Below are positions 11,089 through 21,795 of a stretch of 64,000 nucleotides of DNA, piece by piece. The stretch is from NCBI RefSeq assembly GCF_000471905.2, contig NW_006496667.1, positions 1,941,179 through 2,005,178 on the forward strand, given 5' to 3'. Within the stretch, counting starts at the first letter, position 1. Each line of letters starts with the position of its first letter. A program made the translations under genes and the position numbers. This stretch comes from Amborella trichopoda (lineage: Eukaryota; Streptophyta; Magnoliopsida; Amborellales; Amborellaceae). The notes under the pieces are model-generated. The model was not told the origin of the DNA and ran no database searches. It saw only the letters and a list, made by a program, of their open reading frames with translations.

Positions 11089-13170
11089 GTAATTTTTTCT
11101 CTCCTCATCTTTTCTCTCTCATCTCTTCTCATCTCATCTCTCTTTCTCTCTTTTCATCTCATCTCTCTCTTTCTTTCACCTCATCTCAACCCTCTCTTTC
11201 TCTCTCCTCCTCTCATCTCTCTTTCTCTCTCTTCATCTCTATCTCTCTCTCTCTCCACTCGTCTATATCTCGCTTTCCCTTTTCCTCTCTGATCTTATTT
11301 GTCAACTTTCCTTTTCTCTCTCTCTTCTATCTTTCCTTTCTTTCTTCTTTACTTTCCTTCTCTCTCCCTATTCTCCCTCTTTCCTCTCGGTTCATGCATG
11401 GCGGAGCCTATCGCCTGACATGATGTATTCTTGTTTCTAAGATCTAAACAGTGAGCCGCCCTTTAACATGAGTGGCAGATTGAGCTTCTGTTAAAGTTTC
11501 GTTATCTTTCTCCTTGTCATGGACGGCAGATGCTCATCGTCGGCCATGTTTTATCCCACTTCTTAAACCCCTGTCATGGATGGAAGATGTCGTCGTTGTC
11601 CATGTTTTCTCTCTTTCCTTTTCGTTTTTATTATGAACGGCAGAAGTTCATCGCTATCTATGTTCTCTCTCTTCTAGTTCCTTTGACATGGATGACAAAT
11701 GTCATCGTCGCACAAGTTTTCTCTCTTTTCTTTTCTCTTCTGTCATGGACGGCGAAAGCTCATCATTGTCCATGTTTGCTCTCTCTTAATTTCTCTTTCA
11801 TGGATGGTGGATGTCATCGCCGCCCATGTCTTATCTTTCTTCTAATTCTTTCATCATAGATGGCGGATGACATTGCCGTCCATGTTTTCTCTCACTTAAT
11901 TTCTCTGTCATGGATGACGAGTGTCATCGCTGCTCATGTATTCTCTTTCTTCTCATTCCTCCATCATGGACGGCGCATGTCATCGCCGCTCATGTCTTCT
12001 CTCCCTTCTAATTCCTCTATCATGGACAGTGGAAGTTCATCGTTGTCCATGTTTTCTCTCTCTTCTCTTCTCTATCACAGATGGTGGATGCTCATCGCCG
12101 TCCACATTTTCTCTCTCTTAATTTCTTTGTCATGGACGACAGATGTCACCGTCGCCCATGTCTTTTCTTTCTTTTAATTCCTCCATTATGGATGGCGGAT
12201 GTCATCATTGTCCATGTTTTCTCTCTCTTAATTTCTCTATCATGGATGGCAGATGTCATCGCTGCTCATGTCTTCTCTTTCTTCTAATTCCTCAATCATG
12301 GACGGTGGATGTCATCGCTGCTCATGTCTTCTCTCTCTTCTATTTCCTCTATCATGGACAGTGGAAGCTCATCGTTGTTCATATTTTTTCTCTCTTCAAT
12401 TCTCTATCACAGATGGTGGATGCTCATCACCGTCCATGTTTTTCTCTACTCTCACTCCTCTGTCATGGACGGCAGAAGCTCATCGACATCAATGTTTCCT
12501 TATACTCTCTCTCTCCTTTGTCAGATGGAGGAAGTTCATCGCTGCCCGTGTTTCCCTCTCTCTTTTCTTCCCCTTTCTTCTTTCTTCTTCCCCCTTTTCT
12601 CTTCTTTCTTACTGCCCCTTTCTTCTTTTTCTCGTTCTCTTGGTCCTTTCTTTTTCTCACATGCACGACATCGGTAGTACTGCGCATGCCTTTCCCTCTC
12701 TCTCTCTTTTCTCTTCTTCTTCTTTCCCTCTCATTTGATCAAGGGAGGCTAAGTCAAGCACTGCCATGATAGTCTCGTCGTCTAGCAGTACTGTCGTTGT
12801 GCCCTTTTTTCTCACTGTGCTCACTTTATTACCACGATAGGCTAGACATCATGTCAGGCTGGTCGATGATCGCTCTGTTGTCTAGTAGTATTGTCGTTGT
12901 GTCGGCTTAGTTACTGTGCCCGTCACAATAGGTCAATCACTTGTTGCTCTAGCTATTGTGTTATTTTAGCCACCTAGTCAATCTTTTTCTACCCCATTCC
13001 TCTATTCTATCTCTTTCTTTTTCTTTCATTTATTCTCTTCCCCTTTTTCTTCTTCTGAATGTGCATGACTCTGTGCATTCGCCCAAAGAGAAGGAAGGGT
13101 CACTTGACCCAAAGACAAGGAGGGGTCACTTGACCCACTTGTCTTGTAAATGAACCACGTGTGATTTCAG
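11089..13170 (+). other. Putative U5 intron in LTR b
   Basis: Donor ACAAG|GTAATT at 11089 and acceptor GATTTCAG at 13163-13170, 2082 nt apart, both aligned with sites in four other LTRs. The first 300 nt are almost pure C/T; then follow the minisatellite and a conserved stretch with (T)GTCGTTGTG phrases. The downstream exon begins AAACAAGAGAGTACA. In this copy the second donor found in other LTRs is lost. Confidence 0.6.
11515..12560 (+). repeat. Hairpin minisatellite in LTR b
   Basis: About 19 imperfect units of 50-65 bp. Each has a roughly 30-bp core CATGGACGGC-(8-11 nt)-GCCGTCCATG or a close variant, an imperfect inverted repeat, separated by C/T-rich spacer. Long open readings in several frames result from the stop-poor C/T bias and are not evidence for proteins. 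Confidence 0.8.
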
Positions 13171-13442
13171 AAACAAGAGAGTACAGCCCAAGGGAGGCGA
13201 TTTCGAACCAATTCTACGACTGGGACGCTTTCTTTGTGATCTAAGAGGGCACTCAGGTGAGCTAGCTTGATTATCTACCGAACCTACCTCAAATTCCTTT
13301 CTCATCAGTTGGTATACCTACCCTCGCTCCTGAGCGACATTCCTGAGAGAGCGATCTCAAAGTCTTGGGTTCCATGAAACCCGAGATGCCTGCCGCTCGA
13401 TCATCTAGATCTGGAGGGAGAGATCGAGGCACCTAACTAGCT

Positions 13443-13460
13443 TGGTGAGTCAATTGGGGA
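13443..13460 (+). other. Primer-binding site of W (tRNA-Arg type)
   Basis: TGGTGAGTCAATTGGGGA starts three bases after the LTR end. The plant tRNA-Arg(ACG) 3' end would give TGGCGACTCCGCTGGGGA. The copies in X and Y differ at complementary places, so the shared ancestor fits this tRNA. The assignment relies on recall of the tRNA sequence. Confidence 0.65.
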
Positions 13461-13599
13461 CTTACTACCCCTTCGTCGGGTCGTTCTTGTTTAGCTAGTT
13501 TTGTCCTTTGTTTTCTCCGCTTTCACAAACCACATGCCAGCTGGTTTTCTTTACCCATTTATCCGAATCGGGGATGTTCTAATCCCCGCATTCATGAGC

Positions 13600-14830
13600 A
13601 TTCTGCAGGAGCAAGTTCTTCGAACTTCGTTCTCAACCTTCCTTTTGAGCAAAGAATCAGTGTCTAGCTCCTAGGTCTTAACTTGGATAGGCGTGGGGAG
13701 GGACTTAAAGGTCCCTAACTCCCCATCTCCTAGCTCTGGTGAGACTTCTGCCAAGACATCCTACATTTGTAGCACATCTGCTGCCACTCAAAGCATGCAC
13801 CCTGTCACCAGCAAGTCACTCATCGGTGACATTGCCGAGGTACGCTGGAAGGCTGCTCGGTCCCTTTTTGTAAAAGGAAACCCAGTTGTCATTGCTTCTG
13901 TCCATATAGCTATCCCCCACATTCTTGCACCACCACGAGTGTCTATCCTTGAAGGCTCAACCCATCGAGGCGGAGACCCTGGGGTCTCCACCTCTCACAC
14001 ACACCATAAGGCTTGTGGTCATCCACTAGAGCCACACCTCGAGGCAATCCTTATGTTGCCTCCAGTCAATGTCTAGTATCAGGCCTCCTAAGGCCAGATC
14101 ATGCACATGATGTGTATTTGCATCCCACCACTGAGGGTAACGCCATCGCTACGTCAACCCGAGTACACGGAAGACGACCCCCTCGTCCTCCTACTTAGCA
14201 CACACTAGAGCACCCTATAAGGGGCAGGCTTCCACCTACACTCTTACAGACACCTACTCGCATTTCTTGGCCTTTTAAGGCCAAAACACTTGCTCGAGCC
14301 AGAGTTGACCCCAAGGTCACCCGTGATCCTTCTTCAAGGGGCTCACATGCGTCACCATCACAGACAGCCTCACGCTCCTGACTCAGTCGCTGATATGAGT
14401 CAACCCTTCTCTTGCTTGCCCCTCCTCCTTTGGGCAAGCACCTTCAGCCTTAGTACTCGAAGACCTTCCCAAAGAGTACCATCTTGAACCAGCCCCATCA
14501 TCTTGGTCATGCCTTTGAGCTCACAAGAGAGTTCAAGGCAAAGACCCAATGAGAGATCAATTCGTTCATCCTTTCCTGCCCAAGATGACCCCAGTTCTTA
14601 GCTCACATCCATTGCTTCACCTAATGGAAACAACTCTTTCTTGTGTAAGAAGGGTCGATCGGTCGCAGTCTCAAACGCAATTATGGCATGAGGTCCATCA
14701 AAACCTCAAAGCCAAACGTGATAAGGGTCTGTAAATTCTGACTAAGAAAGTAACGAAGACGGTCGGGGAAACCAGCTCTGAACCCCTTCTACCCTCTTCA
14801 GATGACAAAGCCTGAAGAAGAAATCCATGA
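13600..14830 (+). pseudogene. W ORF1: leader ORF before gag
   Basis: Broken reading conserved at the protein level with X (about 47900-46750, minus) and Y (31060-29790, minus). Shared phrases: RDLKVP near 13700, MHPVT.KSL near 13795, STSHTHHK near 13990, and a later part with LMETTLS and EVHQNLKAKRD near 14620-14720. Several frameshifts separate the parts. No known domain is recognised. Ogre elements are known for an ORF1 of unknown role upstream of gag, and this matches that position. Conservation in three diverged elements argues it was a real protein. Confidence 0.6.
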
Positions 14831-15059
14831 ACCCTACACTATGGTTAGTGTCGTAAAATATGACCCAACCACTCTACAGCCATGATCCCAAGACCGTCGA
14901 GACCCGATCCTCACACGATCGACATACAAGACTCGAGTCTAATAGAGGCATGCTGATCCCTTACTGACTGATCTGCCACGTGCGACTTGTCAAGCTTGAA
15001 AGTCCTCAACTGTAGCTAAAGCTGACCTCCCTGAAGACACAGTCAGCGTAATGGTTGTA

Positions 15060-15476
15060 AATTAGCCCGGCGACTCTCAGGAAGAGCACATGAATATGTT
15101 TGAAGACATGTTGTGCGCAATGATGGAGAAGATTGATTGCAATGATGCCGCAAGACAATCGGCTAACCATGAGGTCATTCCCATCATTCAGATGATGCAC
15201 CTTCAAGGCAACCTCTTCCCTCTAAGGACAATTCTCCCGCACCCCAATGCTTCAAACAATACACCCATCCTCGAGCTCCCTAGGCTCTTGCCTTGCCTAA
15301 ATATTAGGGACAATTTACCCATCCTCCAATTCCCTGGGATGCCGTTGGTCCCATATATTCAACTACCTCCTAGACCTCAAACTTCCATCACCCAATCAGA
15401 GCTGGCTGTGTAATCAAGTCAGCCAGCAGGCCAATGAAAACCTCCTCCACCTAAATCTGCTCCTCAACCCAAACTA
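15060..15476 (+). pseudogene. W gag remnant with core deleted
   Basis: Begins with the gag N-terminal helical segment (MFEDMLCAMMEKID near 15093-15135, matching NKFEDMVLTMKEKID in Y). It then jumps to the proline-rich linker before protease (LPILQFPGMPLVPYIQ near 15315-15365, matching X at 43.9 kb). The roughly 1.5-2 kb holding the Retrotrans_gag core and the Cys/His-like region in X and Y are absent, so W cannot make a normal capsid protein. Confidence 0.7.
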
Positions 15477-16092
15477 ATGGTCGAGCCAGAAATACAAAAG
15501 GCTGAAGAGCAAAAAGTGAAATATGATGTGATGGGGCACTTAAGGAATCTTTCGGCCCTTCTTAGGATCTATGATGCTCTCATGCTCTCAAGGGACTATC
15601 GTATGGCTCTGATCCAAGCACTTTCTGATCCAGAGGTATATGACGCTAAAGTGAAACCCATTGAAGTGGACCCATTGATCTTGACTGGATGTATGGCGAT
15701 CACCTTCTCAGAGGATGATCTGCAATTAGGAGAAAATTTTCACAATCGCCCTCTGTTTGTGACTGGTGAATTACATGCATACCCCATCAACCGAATTATG
15801 TTGGATGGAGGGGTCAACATTCAACCTTATCCCAAGGAGAATCCTCACTAGGATGGGATTAGGTTCTGATGATCTTACTCCGACGCATATCACAGTCCAA
15901 GGATTCAACCAGTCAGGAGAGAAGCCCACAAACACTGTCCACCTTCGTCTCAAGATTGGTGAATTGAATGACTACGCTCAGTTTCATGTATTCAACATCG
16001 ACACCTCCTACAACATCCTTCTCGGCCGCCCGTGGCTCCAGGATCAGGGGGTGGTTCCATCCACAATGCACCAGTGCTTCAAGTATAGTTGA
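15477..16092 (+). pseudogene. W retropepsin-like aspartic protease
   Basis: Pre-protease segment KYDVMGHLRNLSALLRIYDA (about 15516-15575) is the usual lead-in of Tat proteases. ITFSEDDLQLGENFHNRPLFVTGE follows near 15700, then the active-site strand INRIMLDGG at 15790-15815 and YNILLGRPWL near 16010-16040. The reading breaks just after the active site, and the copy lacks the SAVN residues that follow LDGG in X. The family normally has D-(S/T/G)-G here. Homologous to 43537-43100 of X. It would process the Gag polyprotein. Confidence 0.8.
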
Positions 16093-17100
16093 GAAAGGAG
16101 ACAACATACAGTCTATGCCAACAAAAGACCATTTCCCGTAGTTGAAGCTCACTATGTTGACGCCAAGTACTATTTCACTGATTCAGTGTCATCCCAAAGG
16201 CTAAATGATGATGATTACAAGTCTGTGAGAAAGATAGAATCTTCGGCCCATGAAGATGTTGAGGACATCTGGCGAACACTGGTGGACATGTTCAAAGAAG
16301 AGGAAAGAGAAGGAAAAATTCTCCCTCTGACTCCCCTTCATCCTAGCATGCTATTCACAACCCTTGAAGAAGCTCCATATTCGCCTGAGGATGAAGCTTC
16401 CCCGTCTGCTTCCAGTCCAGAGCCACCTCTGCCAGAAGATGAACCAGAGGTCACTCTTGAGATTGAGCAAGTCATGGGGATAGAATCCCCGGCTCCAAAG
16501 GTCACCTACACGTCGGACCATAAAAATGTCTTACATGTCCCTATTGCACGCTTGAAAGCAAAAGTGGCGCACCATCCACAACATAAGATTTTTCAAAACT
16601 CAGTTGCTATAAGCATAGAGGTTTCTCCTCATTCCACCATAGGGCCAGTTCAGACCAGTAGTCAACCCCATGTTTTGCACTTCCCTGGTTTGGTGGGAGG
16701 AGAGCAGTTTGAGAAAGGACAACTTCTCACCTTCAGGAACATGATCCCTTAGTAGAATTAAGAAGAGAAGTTCACGGTCTCTAGAGCCGATTGGAGGTTA
16801 TGCATATCACTGCAAAACAACTAAAGGAGTTTGTGCTAAAGACCAAGAGCTATGATGGGCTTGAAGTGAATGGACCTCGAATGAAGGCAAACTTCCCTCA
16901 TGATTGGACTATTTATAGTGAGCAAGATCATCAAATAATGAGAAAAATGAATTATGAGCCCTTGACCAATCAAACGTTAAGGGGAGAAGAAGTAATTGCT
17001 CCTCGATTTGAAGTCATTGAAGCCTCAGCAACCTGTCACAAGACTAAACAAGCCTAGCATATTAGCCACTTGAGACAATAAACATTTCGAGAAGTGTTCA
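16093..17100 (+). pseudogene. W gag-pro C-terminal extension
   Basis: After protease the sense reading continues through an acidic, proline-rich segment (EDVEDIWRTLVDMFKEEERE near 16255-16310). It ends with WTIYSEQDHQIMRKMNYEP near 16905-16960 and LRGEEVIAPRF near 16980-17010. X has the same extension on the minus strand (about 42950-41950), including WTIYSEQ.HQIMR. No known domain is recognised. In usual Tat elements reverse transcriptase would follow; here the reading ends within 200 bp of the convergent PMD gene. Confidence 0.65.
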
Positions 17101-17238
17101 AGCTCAAAAAGATCAAATGAGGTGTAACAAAGCAAAAGAAGAATGAAATCACGTAGAAAAATGATCTAGAAGAGAGAGACGTATTTCATGCATAAAATCA
17201 AATTTTTTTTTTACAAGTGCTGACAAAGGAAGGACACT

Positions 17239-20200
17239 CTAAAAATTATCATTGATCTTATTGATCTCAGCCCTTGATGCTGTGGAGAAAGCCTTAGCAT
17301 GCTGAATACTCTCCTTCAAGTTCACCACCATTTGAGTTTTATGCTCCTTGAAGGCGGTTTCTAATTCAATGGTGCGAGTGAGTTCTGATAGATCCTCAAC
17401 CAAATAAGTATCCAAAGCTCTTCTCTGAATCATCTCGTTCTGAAGATCACCGAATTCCTCTCTTAATTTTCACATCTCCTCCCTTATCACAAGCATCCTA
17501 TTGAAACAAGTTCTCTCCTCCATCTTCAGATCGAGCTAACGAGCAACCATAGTGGCCTTCTTCTGAGAGCATGCATCTATTCCCTCACGACGACATGAGA
17601 TTGACACCTCTAAGGAAGCCAACCTGTTGGTCTCAGCCTCATGATGCAACCTCCATCTCTCCAGCTCATCTATAGTAGCATGTAAATGAGAGCAGACTTT
17701 TGATATGTCCCCCAAAATGCTGGTAGTAGTAGAAACTTCCTTGAGTTTGACTATTGCCTCACCTAGCTCAGTGAGAGGCAGTGCCCTTAGACCCTGAAGA
17801 CCTACACGAAGCATGCCCACAACTATCCCAGAAATTTCACTGAAAATAGGTCTGGATGGTACTCCCGGGTCCACCACCGCTAAAGGAATTTTGGTTTCCA
17901 AGGTTGGGCTCAAAGGAACAGCCATATGAGTCACTTACTCTTCTAGAGAAATTGTGAATCACAAAGCCTTAAGCACTCCAGATTCAAAAGCATTCCCCTC
18001 CCCTTGTCTCTCAATCTCCGTTATGACCTCAACAAGTTCAAGTCAAGCATCTCCTTCTTGTTCCCCACTCTCCTGAATTGTCATTTCAGCTTCTTGGGGT
18101 TACCTTTTCCCTCTGGCATTCATCTTCTAAGGTTTCCACTTGGTTTGCATCCTCAACAGCTAGAACCTTGGCGATAAAAAGCTCGACCCCTTCATCTACC
18201 TGTCCGGTGTACTCTGGGGTGAGATCCTCATGAGCCTCGCTAATCATAGGCCCCTCCTTAAGAAAAATACCAGGGTCCCCATCATCAATTACCGTAGGCT
18301 CTATCTCAGCCGGTGTAGTATCCTCTTTAGGATCAGAGGCTATGATAGTGTCAGGCTCCCCTCCTTGGGTAATAATTGCAGGGCCTTCAGCCTCATTGAT
18401 CTCCATTGGAACCAGATCCGATTCATGGACTACCCTTGGACCTGGAGACACCACCCCAAGTTCCGAAGTCACCTCCTGATCAGAAGTAATGATAATAGGC
18501 TCAGAGGGGCCAGGTTCATCCACCACAGTCTCTGAAGAAGAAGAAAACAGTTTAGGAGAGATAGAAGATTGTGAAGAAAGCACAGAGGGTGACACTGGGG
18601 GAGCAGCTAATGAAGCAGAGGAGGAAGAGCTACCTCCAATTCCAAAATCGTAAGAAGTTTGAGACCCCTACGTCTTCGAGCAGGTACACCAGCTTGAGCC
18701 AATGTACGAGTGCCGATAGGGGTGGAACGTTTCCGTTTCTTCCCTCTTATTATAGGAGGAGCAGCCGCTTCAAAACTCCCTCCTTGAGAAGGGCCCGCAG
18801 CAAGTCTATTGTAAGGACCACTCCCGATCAATGCGTTCAAGTCCTGGAGTGGATGCCCTTCGTGACCAGGGACCTTCCGGCCCTCCTTTCATTCAAATAC
18901 AGAACTAAGTTCATCATAGATGCTTCCAGTACTTTTCTTCATAGCAAGAAATTGCGGCGAAGTATCATCAGCCGCTATCCCTCGAGAGATCCCAAGAGCC
19001 TGCTAATTCCATGGATAGTCCAAGTCAATAACATCGCCAAGAGTGGGAGATTTGAAAATCCTCCTCTGTTTAATCTCTTGATGCCAATTGTTGTTTTCCC
19101 CTTTTCAAGGGTGATCAGCAACCCAGTATCCTGAGCTGGTAAGCCTCCACTATCGTGCATAGGCCTCGGTCAACCGGACCCTTTTAACAAAGTAGGGAAG
19201 CACATACTGCCTCCAAACATGTAGACCACGTAGTCCGTACATGCTTTGGCAACCAGCATTCTCGAATAGTCCCAAGCTCTTCCTTTTTCATGATGTTTAC
19301 TCTGCCGTGACGCTTCTCAAAAAACATAGAGAAAGAGAAGCTCTGATCAAGCTCATGCTGACAGCGAAGCGGTGAGGGAAGTACCCTTCCAGTCTAGCAC
19401 AGTGCGAGGTCCAATAGGGCAAAACCCCCCCTCTAACGCTCAACATGAGCATGAGCTCCCTGTTAGTCGTGGGAGCACCATCCAACTCCTTCCCCATTTC
19501 ATCAACAAAATCACGGTCGGTAAAGCTCCCAACTGGAAATGGGACTCGCTGCATATTTGAGGAGGCATTCCCGAACAAGCTCCAAGCTTCCCTCTGGCTA
19601 TGGAAGATAGCCTTTTGACCTGAAATTCTCATTAAGAAGGGGCATATTTTCTCCCCCGAGCCCTGCCTCTTGACATAGGTGGAAGGGAAATAGGCCCCTA
19701 ACCACCCATACACATAATGGATGGGGAATGGAGTCTTAAAATCTTTAGGAAAGGCTTCTCCCCTGACAATTCCATTTCCCCTTCTTTCCCTTTGTAGGCT
19801 TTCCCCCTGGAGATAGCTCCCAGTCCATGGTAGATATTGCATAGGAGTGTTTGAGTGAGAGCATATTAGTATCCCCTGGCCATATCACTAGCCACATAAA
19901 GAGTGACACGTCAGATGTCATATGCCCCTCTAGGAATAACAAATTTACATAAGAATAAAGCCAGGTAAGCGGCCAAGAAGACATAATTGTCACTAGTCTT
20001 AGGTTGATAGATGGGAGGCGTCTCCATAGAATCTTCCTTTCCCTTCTTTCTTGAAGAGCCTCGACCATTCTCAAGAGAATCCCCGCAATAGAATTTCACC
20101 GATTCGGTGAAGGTCACTTGACCGTTGCTAGATTTGGAATGAAGCAACTGGTACATATCTCAAAAACTTCCTAAAGACTAGCTGGCGGTTCCTCGCCTCC

Positions 20201-20610
20201 TAAGCAAGAACCACCAAAGATGATCAAGTTATGAGGCATGAATTCATCATACATGGCCCCGATCAGTGGAAGGCAAGAACGTCCAGTAAAGAGATCCATG
20301 CGTTCCCAGGCCCAAGGAGCCAAGTGTTACTAACATGACTCCATGTTTCCAGCAGTACCTTGACAGTATTAGAGCACCGATCACAATAGCTACATGAACA
20401 ATGAACTGTTGTTAGCAAAGAAGCATGGTCAAGAATGTCTCTATATGACCCCAGCACTTGGATGGTCAAGAAAGTATATCTTTTCAAATAATTGTGCTCC
20501 CCCTGCACTCGGAGACCAGAAGAAGACCATATCAGTCCTTGGGTCTTCGCCATTCTCATCCCCAACGTGGGTAAATTAGAATTGGAGGCCACCTTCATGT
20601 GCATAAATGA
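17239..20610 (-). pseudogene. W antisense gene: PMD protein with acidic and coiled-coil tail
   Basis: Runs opposite to gag-pro. From 20610: a divergent N-terminal part, TWLLGPGNAWISLLDV near 20330-20285, LIGAMYDEFM near 20265-20240, then CKFVIPRGAYDI near 19945-19915. The PMD core FPIHYVYGWLGAYFPSTYV is near 19730-19675 and FVDEMGKELDGAPTT near 19515-19470. Then a basic linker with KKRKRS (18750), a Ser/Glu-rich acidic region (18595-18086) and a helical tail (17934-17239) ending EINKINDNF and a stop. Frameshifts and stops lie in the core. X has the same order of parts. Conservation of all segments in two elements shows one protein of about 1,000 residues. A nuclear role is only an inference. 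Confidence 0.8.
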
Positions 20611-20639
20611 AGGAGCACAACCTTTTCTTTAATACTAAC

Positions 20640-21795
20640 CGTGGTTATGCAGTTTAAAGCCATACAACCAGGACCGTGTAGTTTAAGGTTGTGCAACTAG
20701 ACCTCTGCTATAGTTTAAGTTCATATAGTTTAGACCATGGTTATGAAGTTTAAAGTCATACAACTAGGACCGTGCAGTTTAAGGTCATGCAACTAGACCT
20801 CCGCTAAAATTTAAGGTCATATAGTTTGGACCATGCAGTTTTATAATTGTGCAACTAGACCTGGGCTGTGCAGTTTAGGGTCGTGCAGCACGAACCGAGG
20901 TTGTGCAGTTTAGGGTCGTGCAGCTAAACCTGGGCTATGAAGTTTAAGGTCATGCAGCATGAACCGAGGCTGTGCAGTTTAAGGTCATGCAGCATGGACT
21001 GAGGCTATGGAATTTAGGGTCGTGAAGCACGAATCGAGGTTGTGCAGTTTAAAGTCAAGCAACAGGGATCGAGGTGGTGTAGTTTATGATCATGCAGCAC
21101 GGACCGAGGTTGTGCATTTTAGGGTAATGCAGCTAGGACCGAGGCTGTGCAATTACGACCGAGGCTGTGCAGTTTAGGGCTATGCAGCATGGACCGAGGC
21201 TGTGCAATTTAGGGTCATGAAGCATGGATTGGGGATGTGCAATTTAGGGTTGTGCAGCACGGACTGAGGCCGTGTAGTCTAGGGTCGTGCAGCATGAATC
21301 GAGGCTACACAGTTTAAGGACACACATCATGGACCGAGGCTGTGCAGTTTAGGGTCGTTCTGCACCGATCGAGGCTGTACAATTTAGAGTCGTGTAGCAT
21401 GGACAGAGGCTGTGCAATTTAGGGTGGTGCAGCACGGACTGAGGCTGTGTAGTTTAGGGTTTTGCACCACGCATCGAGGCTGTACAGTTTAGGGTCGTGC
21501 AACACTGATCGAGGTTGTGCTGTTTAGGGTCGTGCAAAAACGGATCGAGGCTGTGCTGTATAGGGTCATGCAGCACGGACTGAGGCTGTGCAGTTTAGGG
21601 TCATGCAGTAAGGACTGAGGGCTGTGCAGTTTAGGGTAGTGCAGCATAGACTAGGCTGTGCAATTTAGGGTCGTGCAGCACGGACCGAGGCTGAGCAGTT
21701 TAGGGTCGAGCAGCACTGACCGAGGCTGTGCTGTTTAGGGTTTTGTAGCATGGACCGAGGTTGTGAAGTTTAGGGTCATGCAGCACGGACCGAGA
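20640..21795 (+). repeat. 36-bp tandem array of Y
   Basis: About 32 units of the form GGCTGTGCAGTTTAGGGTC followed by GTGCAGCACGGACCGA, with the left units closer to the GTTTAAGGTCATGCAACT form of X. It lies upstream of the plus-strand promoter at 22682, as the related array does in X (5840-6330). Units become more alike toward the middle, which suggests local amplification. Confidence 0.85.

Larger units (their letters stand above)
9669..13439 (+). repeat. LTR b (5' LTR of W)
   Basis: 3771 bp, TG start at 9669, end CACCTAACTA at 13430-13439 three bases before the PBS. Closely similar to LTR d, most strongly around the promoter (10820-11100 against 37090-37360), less so in U3. It contains a TATA box, AATAAA, the U5 intron and hairpin minisatellite. 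Confidence 0.85.

Noticed and set aside
11040..12769. Long overlapping open readings rich in Ser, Leu and Phe in LTR b (also 37331-38697 in LTR d and 48853-49556 in LTR e)
   Set aside because: They arise from C/T-rich tracts and the minisatellite, which lack stops. All three frames are open and none is conserved between LTRs.
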